64,000 nt of DNA. Origin: Babylonia areolata (Eukaryota > Mollusca > Gastropoda > Neogastropoda > Buccinidae). The stretch's first letter is position 1. Every line of letters begins with the position of its first letter. Made by a program: the position numbers and the translations under genes. The notes beneath the pieces are model-generated. The model ran no database searches. It was not told the origin of the DNA and saw only the letters and a list, made by a program, of their open reading frames with translations. Of the stretch, positions 1 through 12,560 are shown one piece after another. The stretch is taken from positions 10,120,069 through 10,184,068 of the forward strand of contig NC_134891.1 of the NCBI RefSeq assembly GCF_041734735.1, given 5' to 3'.

Positions 1-152
1 GCCGCACACAGGATCTCACTTTTTTTGTGTGTGTCAACAGAATAACTAGCACTCAAATCATCACTCAAGGTCTGGTGGAGGGGAGTAGATATCCCGGTCC
101 ATTCATGGGCATGGAACACGTGGACTGTCACTTCCCAATCAAGTGCAGTATA

Positions 153-556
153 GTGGAGTGATGGCCTAGAGATAACGCGTCCGCCTAGGAAGCAAGAGAA
201 TCTGAGCACGCTGGTTCGAATCACGGCTCAGCCGCCAATATTTTCTCCCCCTCCACTAGACCGTGAGTGGTGGTCTGGATGCTAGTCATTCGGATGAGAC
301 GATAAACTGAGGTCCCGTGCGCAGCATGCACTTAGCGCACGTAAAAGAACCCACGGCAACAAAACGGTTGTTCCTGGCAAAATTCTGTAGAAAAATCCAC
401 TTCGATAGGAAAAACAAATAAAAATGCACGCAGGAAAAAATACAAAAAATGGGTGGCGCTGTAGTGTAGCGATGCGCTCTCCCGTGGGGAGAGCAGCCCG
501 AATTTCACACAGAGAAATTTGTTGTGACAAAAAGAGAAATACAATACAATACACTA
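153..556 (+). mobile_element. SINE family 1, full length
   Basis: A tRNA-like head has box A (ATGGCCTAGAG) and box B (GGTTCGAATCA). A central domain (GTAAAAGAACCCACGGCAAC) is shared by all copies. The 3' part has AATTTCACACAGAGAAAT and an (AATAC)n tail. The conserved centre resembles those of animal SINE superfamilies, but I cannot say which. The minus-strand ORFs here are chance. Confidence 0.85.
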
Positions 557-779
557 CAGTTGGCCACCGCTGCACTTTAATGGAAGGGAGATAACCCAAT
601 TCACATCAGGTGTATAGAAATGTCCACACCCCATCCTGGACTATTTGTCTGTAGAATTATTGTTGGGGAACACGAAGCTGTTTTATTTCAAACATTATCA
701 GTATCACCTCACTTGTCTAACAAGCTAAGATGAATCAGCCCAACTCCACAGACAAGAACATAACTAACATATGTACACC

Positions 780-906
780 ACCAAAAACAGAGTATTGTTA
801 CAGAGTATGGTGGGGACAAAAATGGTCACGCATATAAAAGCTCACCCATACATTGGAGTGAACATGGGAGTGACACAGCCCACTAACGCAGAAGAAGAAG
901 AAAGAT
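780..906 (+). mobile_element. SINE family 2, 3' fragment
   Basis: This matches the 3' third of the full copy at 17585 (acagagtat..tggtggggacaaaaatggtcacg..aaaagctcac..gcagaagaagaag) and ends in (GAA)n. It is 5' truncated, as expected for LINE-type integration. Confidence 0.7.
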
Positions 907-984
907 CACAGTGTTCCTCTCTCTTCATGCAACTCAGACAGACAGTGTTACGTACTATGTCAAAGCTTTGCCTTGGTAAGTCGT

Positions 985-1265
985 CTTTTTGTATCTCCCA
1001 GGTCAACAGATGTGCAGACCTTTCGTTGTCTGAAACCACCCTTTGTGTGACTACACATGGCAAAAGATCAAATAAGCACATGAAAGATCCTGTTATCCAT
1101 GTCAACATTCGGTGGGTTATGGAAACAAGAACACACAACATGCGCACATCCCTGAAAACAGAGCATTGCTGCCTACATAGCACGCTAAACATGGTTTTAT
1201 GCATAAAATCCCATTCATACTCATGAGTGAACATGGTGTTGCAGCCCTTAAACGCAGAAGAATTA
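985..1265 (+). mobile_element. SINE family 2, 5'-truncated
   Basis: This matches the body of the copy at 17585 from ATCTCCCAGGTCAACA through GGTGGGTTATGGAAACAAGA to cgcagaagaa. The tRNA head is missing and divergence is high, so it is an older copy. Confidence 0.75.
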
Positions 1266-1337
1266 ATTTATCATATCATGTGCAATTGATAAACTAAATT
1301 GCCATGTACACATTTTTTTACCCCCATCATTCTGCAG

Positions 1338-1489
1338 AGGAGAATCTGGCACCAGTAGCCATGGCTGGAGGAGACAAGACCGTGCATCTGCCAGCGTTTG
1401 TGGTGACACTGGACGGGTCAGGGTCCTACGACGATCGAGGCATCGTGTCCTACCTGTGGGAACGCGACAAGGCCAGCCTGGCTGCTGGG
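1338..1489 (+). CDS. KIAA0319L: KIAA0319L exon: first half of last PKD domain
   Basis: The acceptor is a good T/C-rich tract ending TTCTGCAG, and the donor is GGG|gtcagt. The exon opens in phase 1 and closes in phase 0. It encodes [18 protein letters not shown], then [10 protein letters not shown] and IVSYLW, the start of a PKD fold. Vertebrate KIAA0319L has the same boundary after a ..AAG motif. Upstream exons, including the other PKD domains and the MANEC/signal-peptide region expected for the family, lie before the window. Confidence 0.9.
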
Positions 1490-1512
1490 GTCAGTGGGCG
1501 TTTATTTGTTTA

Positions 1513-1545
<33 letters not shown>

Positions 1546-4500
1546 TTTAAGGTTGTTTCTGTAGTACGAAACTGCAGAGCACTACATCCTTTACAACGTC
1601 ACAAGGAAAATTTAAGCATGCATTTATAAAAGTCGACTCAAAGATAAGAGCAATGCTCCTATCTGAAACACAAGAACATGCACGCATAGTCCCATCAAAA
1701 AAAAAATTACCCAGGCACGTACGTGCGTGTGCACACACACATACACAGTTCAGATGCATGCGTGCGCTCATGCATTTGCACACTCCCACGCATGAAATCC
1801 CTTGGCACAACATGGTAAGGAAGTATGCATGCATGCATTTGTGTGTGAGTGTGTGTGTTTATTTTTGCATGCATGTGTGTGTGTGTAAGTATCGTGTATG
1901 TATGTGTACATGTGTGTGTAAATTTGCATGCACATGTATGTGTGTGTTGTGTGTGTGTGTTTATTTGCATGCATGTGTACATGTGTGTTATGTGTGTTTA
2001 TTTGCAAGCATGCGTGTGTATGTGTGTCTATATGTCTGTTTATATGTGTGAGTTATGTGTGTGTTTATTTGCATGCATGCGTATATGTGTGTGTGTGTCT
2101 ATATGTCTGTGTACATGTGTGTGTGTGTCTGTATGTCTGTGTACATGTGTGTGTATGTCTGTGTACATGTGTGTGTGTGTCTGTATGTCTGTGTACATGT
2201 GTGTGTGTGTCTGTATGTCTGTGTACATGTGTGTGTGTGTCTATATGTCTGTGTACATGTGTGTGTGTGTCTGTATGTCTGTGTACATGTGTGTGTGTGT
2301 GTCTGTATGTCTGTGTACATGTGTGTGTGTGTCTATATGTCTGTGTACATGTGTGTGTGTGTCTGTATGTCTGTGTACATGTGTGTGCGTGTGTGTCGAA
2401 AGGATGTGGTGAAGCAGAGTGACCACCAAGCAGTGCTGCAGCTGGTGAACATGGTGGCTGGCCGCTACCTCTTCAGGCTGACCGTCACTGACCAGCAGGG
2501 ACTGACCAGCACCGACACCGCCTCCCTGCTCGTCGACTATGGTCAGGGTTTGCGAAAGCTGACAATGGGGATTGGTGGTGTGGAGGATTGGCTGGTTGGG
2601 TGGTTGCTGGGTGGACAAAATCATGCACATTTGCTTGCTTACTTCATTAAACCACATTGCCCTAGCTAAATGAAATAAAGTTTCTTTTCATTCATGTGTT
2701 CCATTGCTGGGTGGCCAGGTGTGTGGGGGCAGTGGCGGTGTGAGTTGGCAATGGGTGGGTGAGTCAGTGTAGGAAACAGTGATGGCCTAGAGGTAACGTG
2801 TCCACCTAGGAAGCGAGATAATCAGAGCGCCCTGGTTCGAATCACGGCTCAGCCGCCGATATTTTCTCCCCCTCCAGTAGATCTTGAGTGGTGGTCTGGT
2901 CGCTAGTCATTTGGATGAAATGATAAACCAAAGTCCTGTGTGCAGCATGCACTTAGGGCATGTAAAAGAACCCACGGCAACAAAAGGGTTGTTCCTAGCA
3001 AAATTTTGTAGAAAAATCCACTTCGATAGGAAAAACAAATAAACTGCACGCAGGAAAAAATACAACAAAAAAAGGGTGGCACTGTAGTGTAGCGACACGC
3101 TCTCCCTGGAGAGAGCAGCCCAAATTTCACACAGAGAAATCTGTTGTGACAAAAAGAGAAATACAAAATGGCAAATCTGGGCGCAGAATATGACCAAGAG
3201 GAAAACGCAGTGACATGGAGAGATGAGGACCACTTCAAATCTTCCCTCCCAGCCACAAAACAGCAACCGCCGACTGTCCAGACCACAGCATGTGGCTACC
3301 TTTCACCTGTAGACAGGACACATTGAATTCAACAACCACATACCCCCGAAAAATGGAGTATGGCTGCCTACATGGCGGGGTAAAAACGGTCATGCACGTA
3401 ATAACCCACTTGTGTACATACGAGTGCGCGTGGGAGTTACAGCCCACGAACAAAGAAGAAGAAGAAGAAACAACCACATGCACTAATGCTTCCACATGCC
3501 TTAGCCTTTGTGGAGAAGCAGACCAGACCACTGAACGTATTTTCCAGGACTGCGTACAGGTCTCAGGGAGGAGATCTGACCAACGCCCAACACACTACAG
3601 GACATGCTGCATTGCTGTATGAAAAGTCTCCTGAACACCACCCATTTCTTCTTGAAGGCTAATCTTCAGGTGTAAATGGGGAAAGAGGAGAAGAAGAGTG
3701 AATCTGTATTGGGGTGGCTGTACCTGTTGGAGGCGCTGTGGCAGAATCTGTTGGGTGTTCAGAGATCAGGTTGGGTTCAATAGACAATAGGTCATATGAC
3801 CGGAAGAACATAAAATTAATAGGTCATTTTGAAAATCAATAGGTCAAATATCACCCGTCCCGTCCCGGGCTTTTTCAAACTTTAATAATGCACAAATGAA
3901 AGGAAAATGTAATACATTGGCCTTTCTGGTCATTCATTGACTAGAAAAAAAAGAAGTTAAGAATGTCATTGATTTCTGACAAGAAAATGCAATGTTCTGG
4001 TCTTCTGCGTTGACCAGAAAACATATACGACTGGCTCATTTACTGCTGTCAGGCGATTATGCCTTGCGGGAAGATGACGCAAGGACAACCCTTGGTTTTG
4101 CAGTTTTCCCGGAACTGCACTCGGTTAATGCAAAAGTGGGAACGCCAATTCTTCTCGCCGAAGCTCGCGAAAGGCAGTGATAAAGATTCATTTCAGATTT
4201 CGTTTCGTCACGGATCCGTATTTTAATAAACCAGTTTATAGTCATTTCCTGTAGGAGCAGACAACAAAGCGATCGCGATCGTTGAGAGAGAGAGAGAGAG
4301 AGAAATGGTTACTTTGGTTGACCGACTGGTCATAAAAACAATAAGTCATGTGACCTGGCAACTTGAAAAACAATAGGTCATTTCAAAATTAAATGCGTCA
4401 GTGACCGATGACCGATGTCGAACCTGATCCCTGGGTGTTGAACTGGATCCAGTGTTCATCAGTGATCAGGGTTCGAGGCCACGCTTTGGCATGATGTTGC

Positions 4501-7500
4501 CTCGTTCTTCATTTATCAGATGGATTCCCCCGTCACCTTGACAAAGGCAGCAGTACGTCGCAGGTCCTCCTGTTCTAGTCTGGCAGGACTCCACTGGTAG
4601 AGCACCATCTCGAAAAGATTTGAGATTTTCCATACGTGACGTAAATGCGTTGTACTGCCGTAACGTGCCAGGGGCCCAGTACATCCATCTTCGGTGTTCG
4701 TTTTCTTGTCCGAGTTTCCCTCTCGTAGGCGACTTGCTTACCAAGGCTTAAGGGCATCCCCTACCCTGGTTTGTTTCTTCGAGGTTTTCCTTCCCTAGGG
4801 CTAGAGGTTTTTATGCGCCTCTTACTCGCATGATGAACCCGTCATAGGACACATGGAGAATTTGATATGGTGTAACAGTGCCACCTGTTACCCGCACCCC
4901 GTCCTGGTAGAAACATCGCCATTTGGTCCAGGACTGCTTATTCGACCAGGCAAGCCTGACTTATATCGCAGCTAACCCTCATATCTGGGGGCCGTTCCCC
5001 AATCCGCCACCTGGGGACCCGCCGGGTTGGGGATAGTCGCCCCGCCCAGATGCTTTGGCATGATGTTGGGTCCTTCAGAAAGGCACTTCGTTCTGATTTT
5101 TCTTTATTTGACCCAGGTGAGAATGGGCCTCAGACTTGGGGTTGGGGATAGGCTAAAGCTGCGGAAAGAGAGGGTCAGGCCCTGCCTTCCGGTGCAGAGC
5201 CATTGACATGGAGAATATGAATTCACTACCCCCATGGCCATAAAAGGCTTTGGGACCTGTAGCTGTTATGTATGGATAGATGGGTGGTGGTACCTGGCTG
5301 ATGACAGGGTGGGTGGATTGATGGATAGTTGTCAGCTTGGATGGGTGGGTGAGAAATGGTTGAGGGAGTGGGTGTTGGGTTGTTTGGTTAGACAGGTGGT
5401 GGGGGTGGATGGTAGGGTGGATTGACCAGTAGGAGGGCACATGCATAGATGGGTGAGTCGGTTTATGTTTTGTTTTCCTTTCTGTCTGTCAGTCATGTTT
5501 ACTTGATTCTTCAGACATTTTCCTTTCCTCCCCCTGCATACCTTCCAACATCAAACATAATTGATTGGATTATTTTTGTTTGTTAATGAATGGTTATCTC
5601 TATTCTATGATTAAAAAAAATTGTGCAAGAGATTAGGTAAACATTATTTAGTTAAAAAAAACAAAAAATGGTTAAGGAGGGAAAATTGGGTATGTTTGTG
5701 TATGAGCGAGGTTTGGTATGAGAGTGTCTGCATCTAAGGGTGGGTGTATGTGTGTGTGCGTTTGTGTGTGTATGTGTTGTGTGTATGTGTGAGCGTGCAT
5801 GAGTGTGCACGTGTATGTGCTTGCATGTGTTTGTCAGTGTGTGTATTTGTGTGTGCATGAGTGTGTGTGTGAGAGTGCATGCATGCATATGTGTGTATCT
5901 GTGTACATTGTGTGTGTGTGTGTGTGTGTGTGCAAGCATGTGTGTGTGTTTATGCAAGTGTGATTTCAGTGTGTGTGTATGCATGTGTATGTTCATTCAT
6001 GTGTGTGTGTGTGTGTGTGTGCGCGCACTCACAGGCCAGAACTACAAGGACCTTGTGGAGTTGGTTCTGGACACAGACATCCATCACTTCACTCAGCAGG
6101 ACAAGGTATGAATGCCACCACTCTTCTTCCTCTACTCCTCCTTCGTCTTCTTCTTCTTCTTCTCCTGCATTCATGGGCAGCAGCTTCCCGCGTTCACCCA
6201 TGTGTACGGATGGGCTTTTATGTGTATGTATTGGGGAGTGTTTATGGCTGAGCATGTTTTTGTTGCCATAACACCCTGAACGCTGACGTTGGTTATGGGA
6301 TCTTGAATGTGCGTATTTGATCTTCTGCATCTGTGTATACCAATAGGGGAGGGGTGGAGTGGGGGGCCGGGGGGGTGGGGTGGGGGGCGGGGAGGGGGAG
6401 TAAGGCATAAGCAGGTCTGCACATCTGTTGACCTGGGAGATCAGAAAAGTCTGCATGTTTGAGCATGTCCGAATGTCCTGTATGTTCTTCAGTTGTTCAG
6501 TGTTATTTTTGTGAATATTCAGATTTCATTTTCTCTTTGCCCTGAGAGCTGGATTAAAAAAAACAACATATTCATACTTTTTCCACTTCCCTCATTCAAA
6601 ATCATTTGTTCATTCATTTGTCCTCTCTCTCTTTCTCTTGCTTTTTCTCTGTCTCTCTCTCCTTCTTCTTCTTCCACTTAACAACCGACATCAGTATGCT
6701 GATGAAAATTGTCGTGTTGTGGGAGGTTGCTGTTGGGCGTAATTTAGCAGGGCTACCGAGGGATGTTCTGTTAGCTGATCGGGGAGATGGGGCGCAGTCC
6801 ACTGGTGTGTTTGCATCTCCAGCTAGGCCAGTCCGGCTACTGTAGCGGTCCCCGGGAATACACCCGACCGGCACAGCCCTAGCCTTCTACGACACTACGT
6901 AACTCACTCACTCACTCTCTCCTTTGTGACACATATCAATTATAAACCAAAAAAAATCATGTATAGATTGTCAATATATATACGCCTCTCTCCTCCCCTG
7001 TCAGTCTCCATGTCTCTCCACTGTCACTGTCACTCTATCTGTCTGTTGTCAGCCTCCCCTGCCTTCTTTACTCTTCCCCTTGTCCATTCTTCCTTCCGCT
7101 CTCCACCACGCCCCTACCCTGTTGTCCTCGTTGTTATTCATCTATCGCGATATTGTATTGTACATAAGTTCTATGTTTATGTTTGCACATGCTTATGCAA
7201 TTTTGACGTTGGTGTTGTGAATTGACTCTTGCTTTTTTTTTTGTTTGTTTGTTTGGGTTTTTTTCTTTTTTTTGTTTTTTGTTGTTACTTTGTTGCTTTT
7301 TTTCCAATTATTATTTATGCTGTGACGTTTCAGATGAAGGTTGTGAGGCAGCTGGAGCACCTGATCCATCAGTCCCCACAATACAATGGCACAGTGGTAC
7401 AGACCCAGTCCCTGCAACAGGAGCTGACCAATGGGCAGTGAGTGTGTGCATGATTCCGTTTTGTGTACTTCTCTGCACGTTGTATTTGTATTTGTATTTC

Positions 7501-7922
7501 TTTTTCTCACAACAGATTTCTCTGTGTGAAATTCGGGCTGCTCTCCCCAGGGAGAGCGCGTCACCATACTACAGCGCCACCCATTTTTTTGTATTTTTTC
7601 CTTTGTGCATTTTTATTTGTTTTTCCTATCGAAGTGGATTTTTCTACAGAATTTTGCCAGGAACAACCCTTTTGTTGCCGTGGGTTCTTTTACGTGCGCT
7701 AAGTACATGCTGCACACGGGACCTCGGTTTATCGTCTCATCCGAATGACTAGCGTCCAGACCACCACTCAAGGTCTAGAGGAGGGGGAGAAAATTTCAGG
7801 GGCTGTGCCGTGATTCGAACCAGCGCGCACAGATTCTCTCGCTTCCTAGGCGGACGCGTTACCTCTAGGCTGTGATGCTGTTTTTGTGCACTTGTGTGCA
7901 CCAGTGTGCACATGTGTGTGTG

Positions 7923-7968
<46 letters not shown>

Positions 7969-10900
7969 ATAAATAGTGGAAGACAGAGGGAGGAGAGAGA
8001 GATAGAGAGAGAGAAAGAAAGAGAGAAGGAGAATATAAGTAAACAAATGTTTCATAAAGAATGTTTCTTTATCTGTTCTCAGTAGTGCTTGCATCATTTA
8101 CTTCTTTTTCTGGGACAAAAATGATCTCGTTGTCCTATATCTGAACTTTTGTTTCTTTATAATTTATATTCTCAATATCAACTTGCATGCATGCATTCTT
8201 TTACTTCTTTTTCTGGGACAAAGAATTATTTCATACTCCAGTATTCTGAATTTGTGTTTCTTTATGTGTTCTCAGGACTGCTAGCATGCATGCATTCTTT
8301 ACTTCATTTTCTGGAAAAAACAACAACACGATTACATACTCCTGTATTCTGAGCTTTTTTAACGCGTGCTCTCACTCATGCGCATGCCTCTTTTCTTTCT
8401 TATTGTTGTGGTTGTGTTCAGTAACAAGAAGTGATGATGAGAGAATAACGTTGTATCAGCGATGATGAGAGAATTGCGATGATGAGAGAATAACGTTGTA
8501 TCAGCGATGGTGAGAGAATAGCGATGATGAGAGAATAACGTTGTATCAGCGATGATGAGAGAATAGCGATGATGAGAGAATAACGTGTCAGCGATGATGA
8601 GAGAATAGCGATGATGAGAGAATAACGTTGTATCAGCGATGATGAGAGAATAGCGGTGATGAGAGAATAGCGATGATGAGAGGAGAACGTTGTATCAGCG
8701 ATGATGAGAGAATAGCGATGATGAGAGAATAACGTTGTATCAGCGATGATGAGAGGGTAACGTTGTATCGTCAGGGTACGGCTGGTGTTTGTGGTGAGGA
8801 CGAGGGAGAGGACGACGGTGAATGGGACGGTGGTGGTGGAGCTCCTGCGCAGCCGCCTGGGGAATTTCACCATCCTGACTTACCCTGTGGCCTCTCTGGA
8901 CACTGTAGGTCAGTGGGTGTCCTTGCTGTTCCGTGTGTGTGTGCGTGCTTGTGTGTGTTTGTGTGTGTGTGTGTGGATGTCTGTGTCTGTATACAGGGGA
9001 GCAGTGGCCTCATGGTACTTGTGACAAGGTAGAAAGCGAGTGTCCATGGGTTCAGTTCCCAAATTATACAGACCAGGATTATTACTCCCCCCCCCCTCCC
9101 CCTCCTGCACTCCCCCCCTCCCACACACACACACCCCGTTCCGTTACGCCTTGAGTGGTGGTCTGGATGCTAGTCTTTCAGGTGTGATGATAAATTGAAG
9201 TTCCGTGTGCAGCATGCATGCAGTGTGTGCGTAAAAGAACCCACGGCAGTAAAAGGGTTGCCCCTGCCTCAGCTGTGCAGGAACGCCCACTTTGATAGTA
9301 CAAAAAACAAATAAATTTGCAAACAGGAAAAAGACCCCACCAAAAAATATATGGGTGACGCTGCACTGTGGTAAAGTGCTGTCCCTGGGAAGAGCAGCCT
9401 GAATTTCACACAGAGAAATCTGCTGTGACAATACAATACAATACAATAATAAAATGATAATAATAATGGTATTTATATAGCACTGAATCTTATGCAGAGA
9501 CAGATCAAAGCGCTTTTGCACCAGTCATTCACACGCATGCATAATAACTCTAAAACTGGAGAAACTGAAGACGAGGAAGAGGGCAGGGAAAGGGAGGCTA
9601 TTTTGGGAAGAGGTGGGTTTTAAAGCCAGACTTGAAAGAGCTGAGTGTGGAGACTTGACGAAGCGAAAGAGGAAGTTCATTCCAATCGCAAGGTCCAGAG
9701 ACAGAGAAAGAATGGCGGCCAGCAGTCAAGCGTTTGAATCTGGGTATGCGTAAACAGAGTGGATCCGAAGCCGATCGTAGTGAGCAAAATGGAACGTAGA
9801 GGTGAAGGCAGCCACAGAGATAGGAAGGGGCAGATTTGTGAATACATTTATAACATAGAGTGCTGATCTTGTACTTTATTCTATGTGAGACAGGGAGCCA
9901 GTGGAGATGTTGCAAAAGAGGAGTGATGTGCTCAGATCTTTTCTTTCTGCGGACGAGTCAGGCAGCAGAGTTTTGTATGCGATGAAGAGACTGAATGGAT
10001 AAAGCAGGCAAACCAGACAATAGAGAGTTACAGTACTCAAGGCGAGAGACAATGAGAGAAACGACAAGTCTAGATGTTGCGTCAGTACAATACAATACAA
10101 TACAAAAGTGTTTGTAGTTGGGTGTGTGGATTGCAGAATTTTACGAATCTGACCTTCCCCTTTGACACTGTAGGTCAGTGGTGTTCTTGCTTGTTTAGCT
10201 GTAGTGTTTGTGTGCATGGTGTGTGTCTGCGCATGTGTGTGGTTGGGGGAGGGGGATACACATGAACGTGAGGGCGCTTGCGCGCATGCGGCCATGTGTT
10301 GTAAGTGCATACTTGTTCATGTGTTGATGGATGTGTGAACTGATCATCTGCATTTGACTGTGCCTGCACATGTGTAGCTGTGTGTGTGTGTAATAGTGTG
10401 CCTGCACATGTGTAGCTGTGTGTGTGTGTAATAGTGTGCCTGCACATGTGTAGCTGTGTGTGTGTGTAATAGTGTGCCTGCACATGTGTAGCTGTGTGTG
10501 TGTGTAATAGTGTGCCTGCACATGTGTAGCTGTGTGTGTGTGTGTAATAGTGTGCCTGCACATGTGTAGCCGTGTGTGTGTGTGTGTGTGTGTAATAGTG
10601 TGCCTGCATATGTGTAGCTGTGTGTGTGTAATAGTGTGCCTGCACATGTGTAGCTGTGTGTGTGTGTAATAGTGTGCCTGCACATGTGTAGCTCTGTGTG
10701 TGTGTGTGTAATGCTAACGTCCATATTCTAAATATATTTCTGTTTAATAATTACGATGTAATAATTAATTGCAATGTTTTTAAAAGCGAATATGTGAAAT
10801 GCTTTTATTTGAGAACATATGTTTATTACTCTTGTTTAATCACGTTATCCGCGTGTGTGGGGTGGGGGTGGGGGGTGGGGTGCGGTGCGGGTGTGTGCTA

Positions 10901-11715
10901 ATTATCTGGTTGTGGTTTTCCGCAATTCATCTTTATTCTTATCTTATCTGTCTATTATAATCAATGTGCAGTATAGTAGGCTATGTTTATAATTATATTC
11001 AAATAATGTTTCTTAATTCTTTCTGTTTTTACATTAAGAATACTAGTTATTACCTGCAGTGTGTGGATGTATGTATGAAACGATGTATGTGATATTTTTT
11101 ACATTTGTATCTTCGTAATATTTGTTGGGGCTGTTGTTGGCTTTTACAGTTATGGTCCCCATGTTGTTTACTTGTCTATGTTGTGATAATGCACCTGACC
11201 AAATTTCTCCAGTTGGAGATAATAAAGTTATTCTTATCTTATCTTCTTATCTTATCTTATCTTAATAGTGTGCCTGCACATGTGTAGCTCTGTGTGTGTG
11301 TGTGTAATAGTGTGCCTGCACATGTGTAGCTGTGTGTGTGTGTGTGTGTAATAGTGTGCCTGCACATGTGTAGCTGTGTGTGTGTGTAATAGTGTGCCTG
11401 CACATGTGTAGCTGTGTGTGTGTGTAATAGTGTGCCTGCACATGTGTAGCTGTGTGTGTGTGTAATAGTGTGCCTGGACATGTGTAGCTCTGTGTGTGTG
11501 TGTGTAATAGTGTGCCTGCACATGTGTAGCTGTGTGTGTGTGTAATGGTGATCTGCTGTTCATGATTTTTTTACGTGTTACATGTTTGTTAAACCATGGT
11601 CTGCTGTTACCAAATGTGAACCTTTGTGTTGTGTGTGTGGGTGTGTTATATGTCTGTGATACTGTTGTCTGCTATTACCAAGTGTCAACTCTTGATGGAA
11701 TGTGTGTGTATGTTT

Positions 11716-11746
<31 letters not shown>

Positions 11747-12317
11747 TGTCAGTGTGTCAGAACACGTGTTCAGGACGTGGGCAGTGTGACCAGCGGAGCA
11801 GAAGATGTGTCTGTGAGCTGTTCTGGATGCCGGACCTGTTCCAGCTCTTCTACGCCCGTCGCTCCAACTGTGGTCTGTGCTGCACACACACACACACACA
11901 CACACGCATGCATAGTACATACACACACTCACGCATACACTCACACATGTACAGCATGCATACATGCACACACGAATACACCTGCTCATACATAACATAC
12001 ACACTCACACACACACACACACTCACACTTTCTCTTCCTCTCTCTCATTGCACTACATATATACATCTATCGTAAATGCAAGTATTATGATTATGTACCT
12101 GTAAATGTTTTCTGTGCATTTGAGTGCTTTTGAATGTCATGTTTGTATTTCTGTAACCTTTTGTTATTTTGTGAATATTTTCATTTCATTTCTCTGTGCC
12201 CAGAGGATTGGATGTGAAAAAGCATATGCATGCTTATTCCATTTCGTTCGTTTGTTCGTTCATTTCTCTATCTATCACACTCACATGCATACTGACTTGA
12301 TCACAAGCACTCACTCC

Positions 12318-12360
<43 letters not shown>

Positions 12361-12394
12361 TCACACATGTACATGCACTCACACTCATGCGCAT

Positions 12395-12457
<63 letters not shown>

Positions 12458-12519
12458 CTCATACACTCGTCTAATATCACTTTAAGTGGAAAGACGTTAA
12501 ACTGAAGACGAACAAACAT

Positions 12520-12560
<41 letters not shown>

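Larger units (their letters stand above)
3729..5270 (+). mobile_element. SINE family 3, split by two later insertions
   Basis: With the inserts removed, pieces about 3729-3760, 4433-4499 and 5069-5270 form one element. It has a tRNA-like head (box A in GCTGTGGCAGAATCTG, box B GGTTCGAGGCC) and a body containing GAAAGGCACTTCGTTCTG, TTTGACCCAGGTGAGAATGG and GCAGAGCCATTGACATGG. A hAT-like element sits in the head and a 552-bp insert in the body. The outer limits are approximate. Confidence 0.6.

Noticed and set aside
842-1234. ORFs of 130-151 codons on both strands
   Set aside because: They coincide with SINE family 2 pieces and have no conserved motif.
1653-2422. Long Cys/Val/Met-rich ORFs in several frames
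   Set aside because: They are produced by (TG)n repeats; only the part from 2403 in one frame is real exon.
8421-8774. Longer version of the exon at 8775 starting after the acceptor-like site at 8420
   Set aside because: In the required phase it meets a stop almost at once (AACAAGAAG TGA), and the product would be repeat sequence absent from the family.
9598-9915. Host protein gene on the minus strand
   Set aside because: The translation is the standard C-terminus of a CR1/L2-type LINE ORF2.
10137-10173. Functional alternative KIAA0319L exon
   Set aside because: Only the last ~12 codons of the parent exon are recognisable and no matching upstream part or strong acceptor exists, so it is listed as a relic.
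10175-11563. His/Thr/Tyr-rich minus-strand ORFs of up to 162 codons
   Set aside because: They are the translated ~37-bp minisatellite, with no flanking gene signals.
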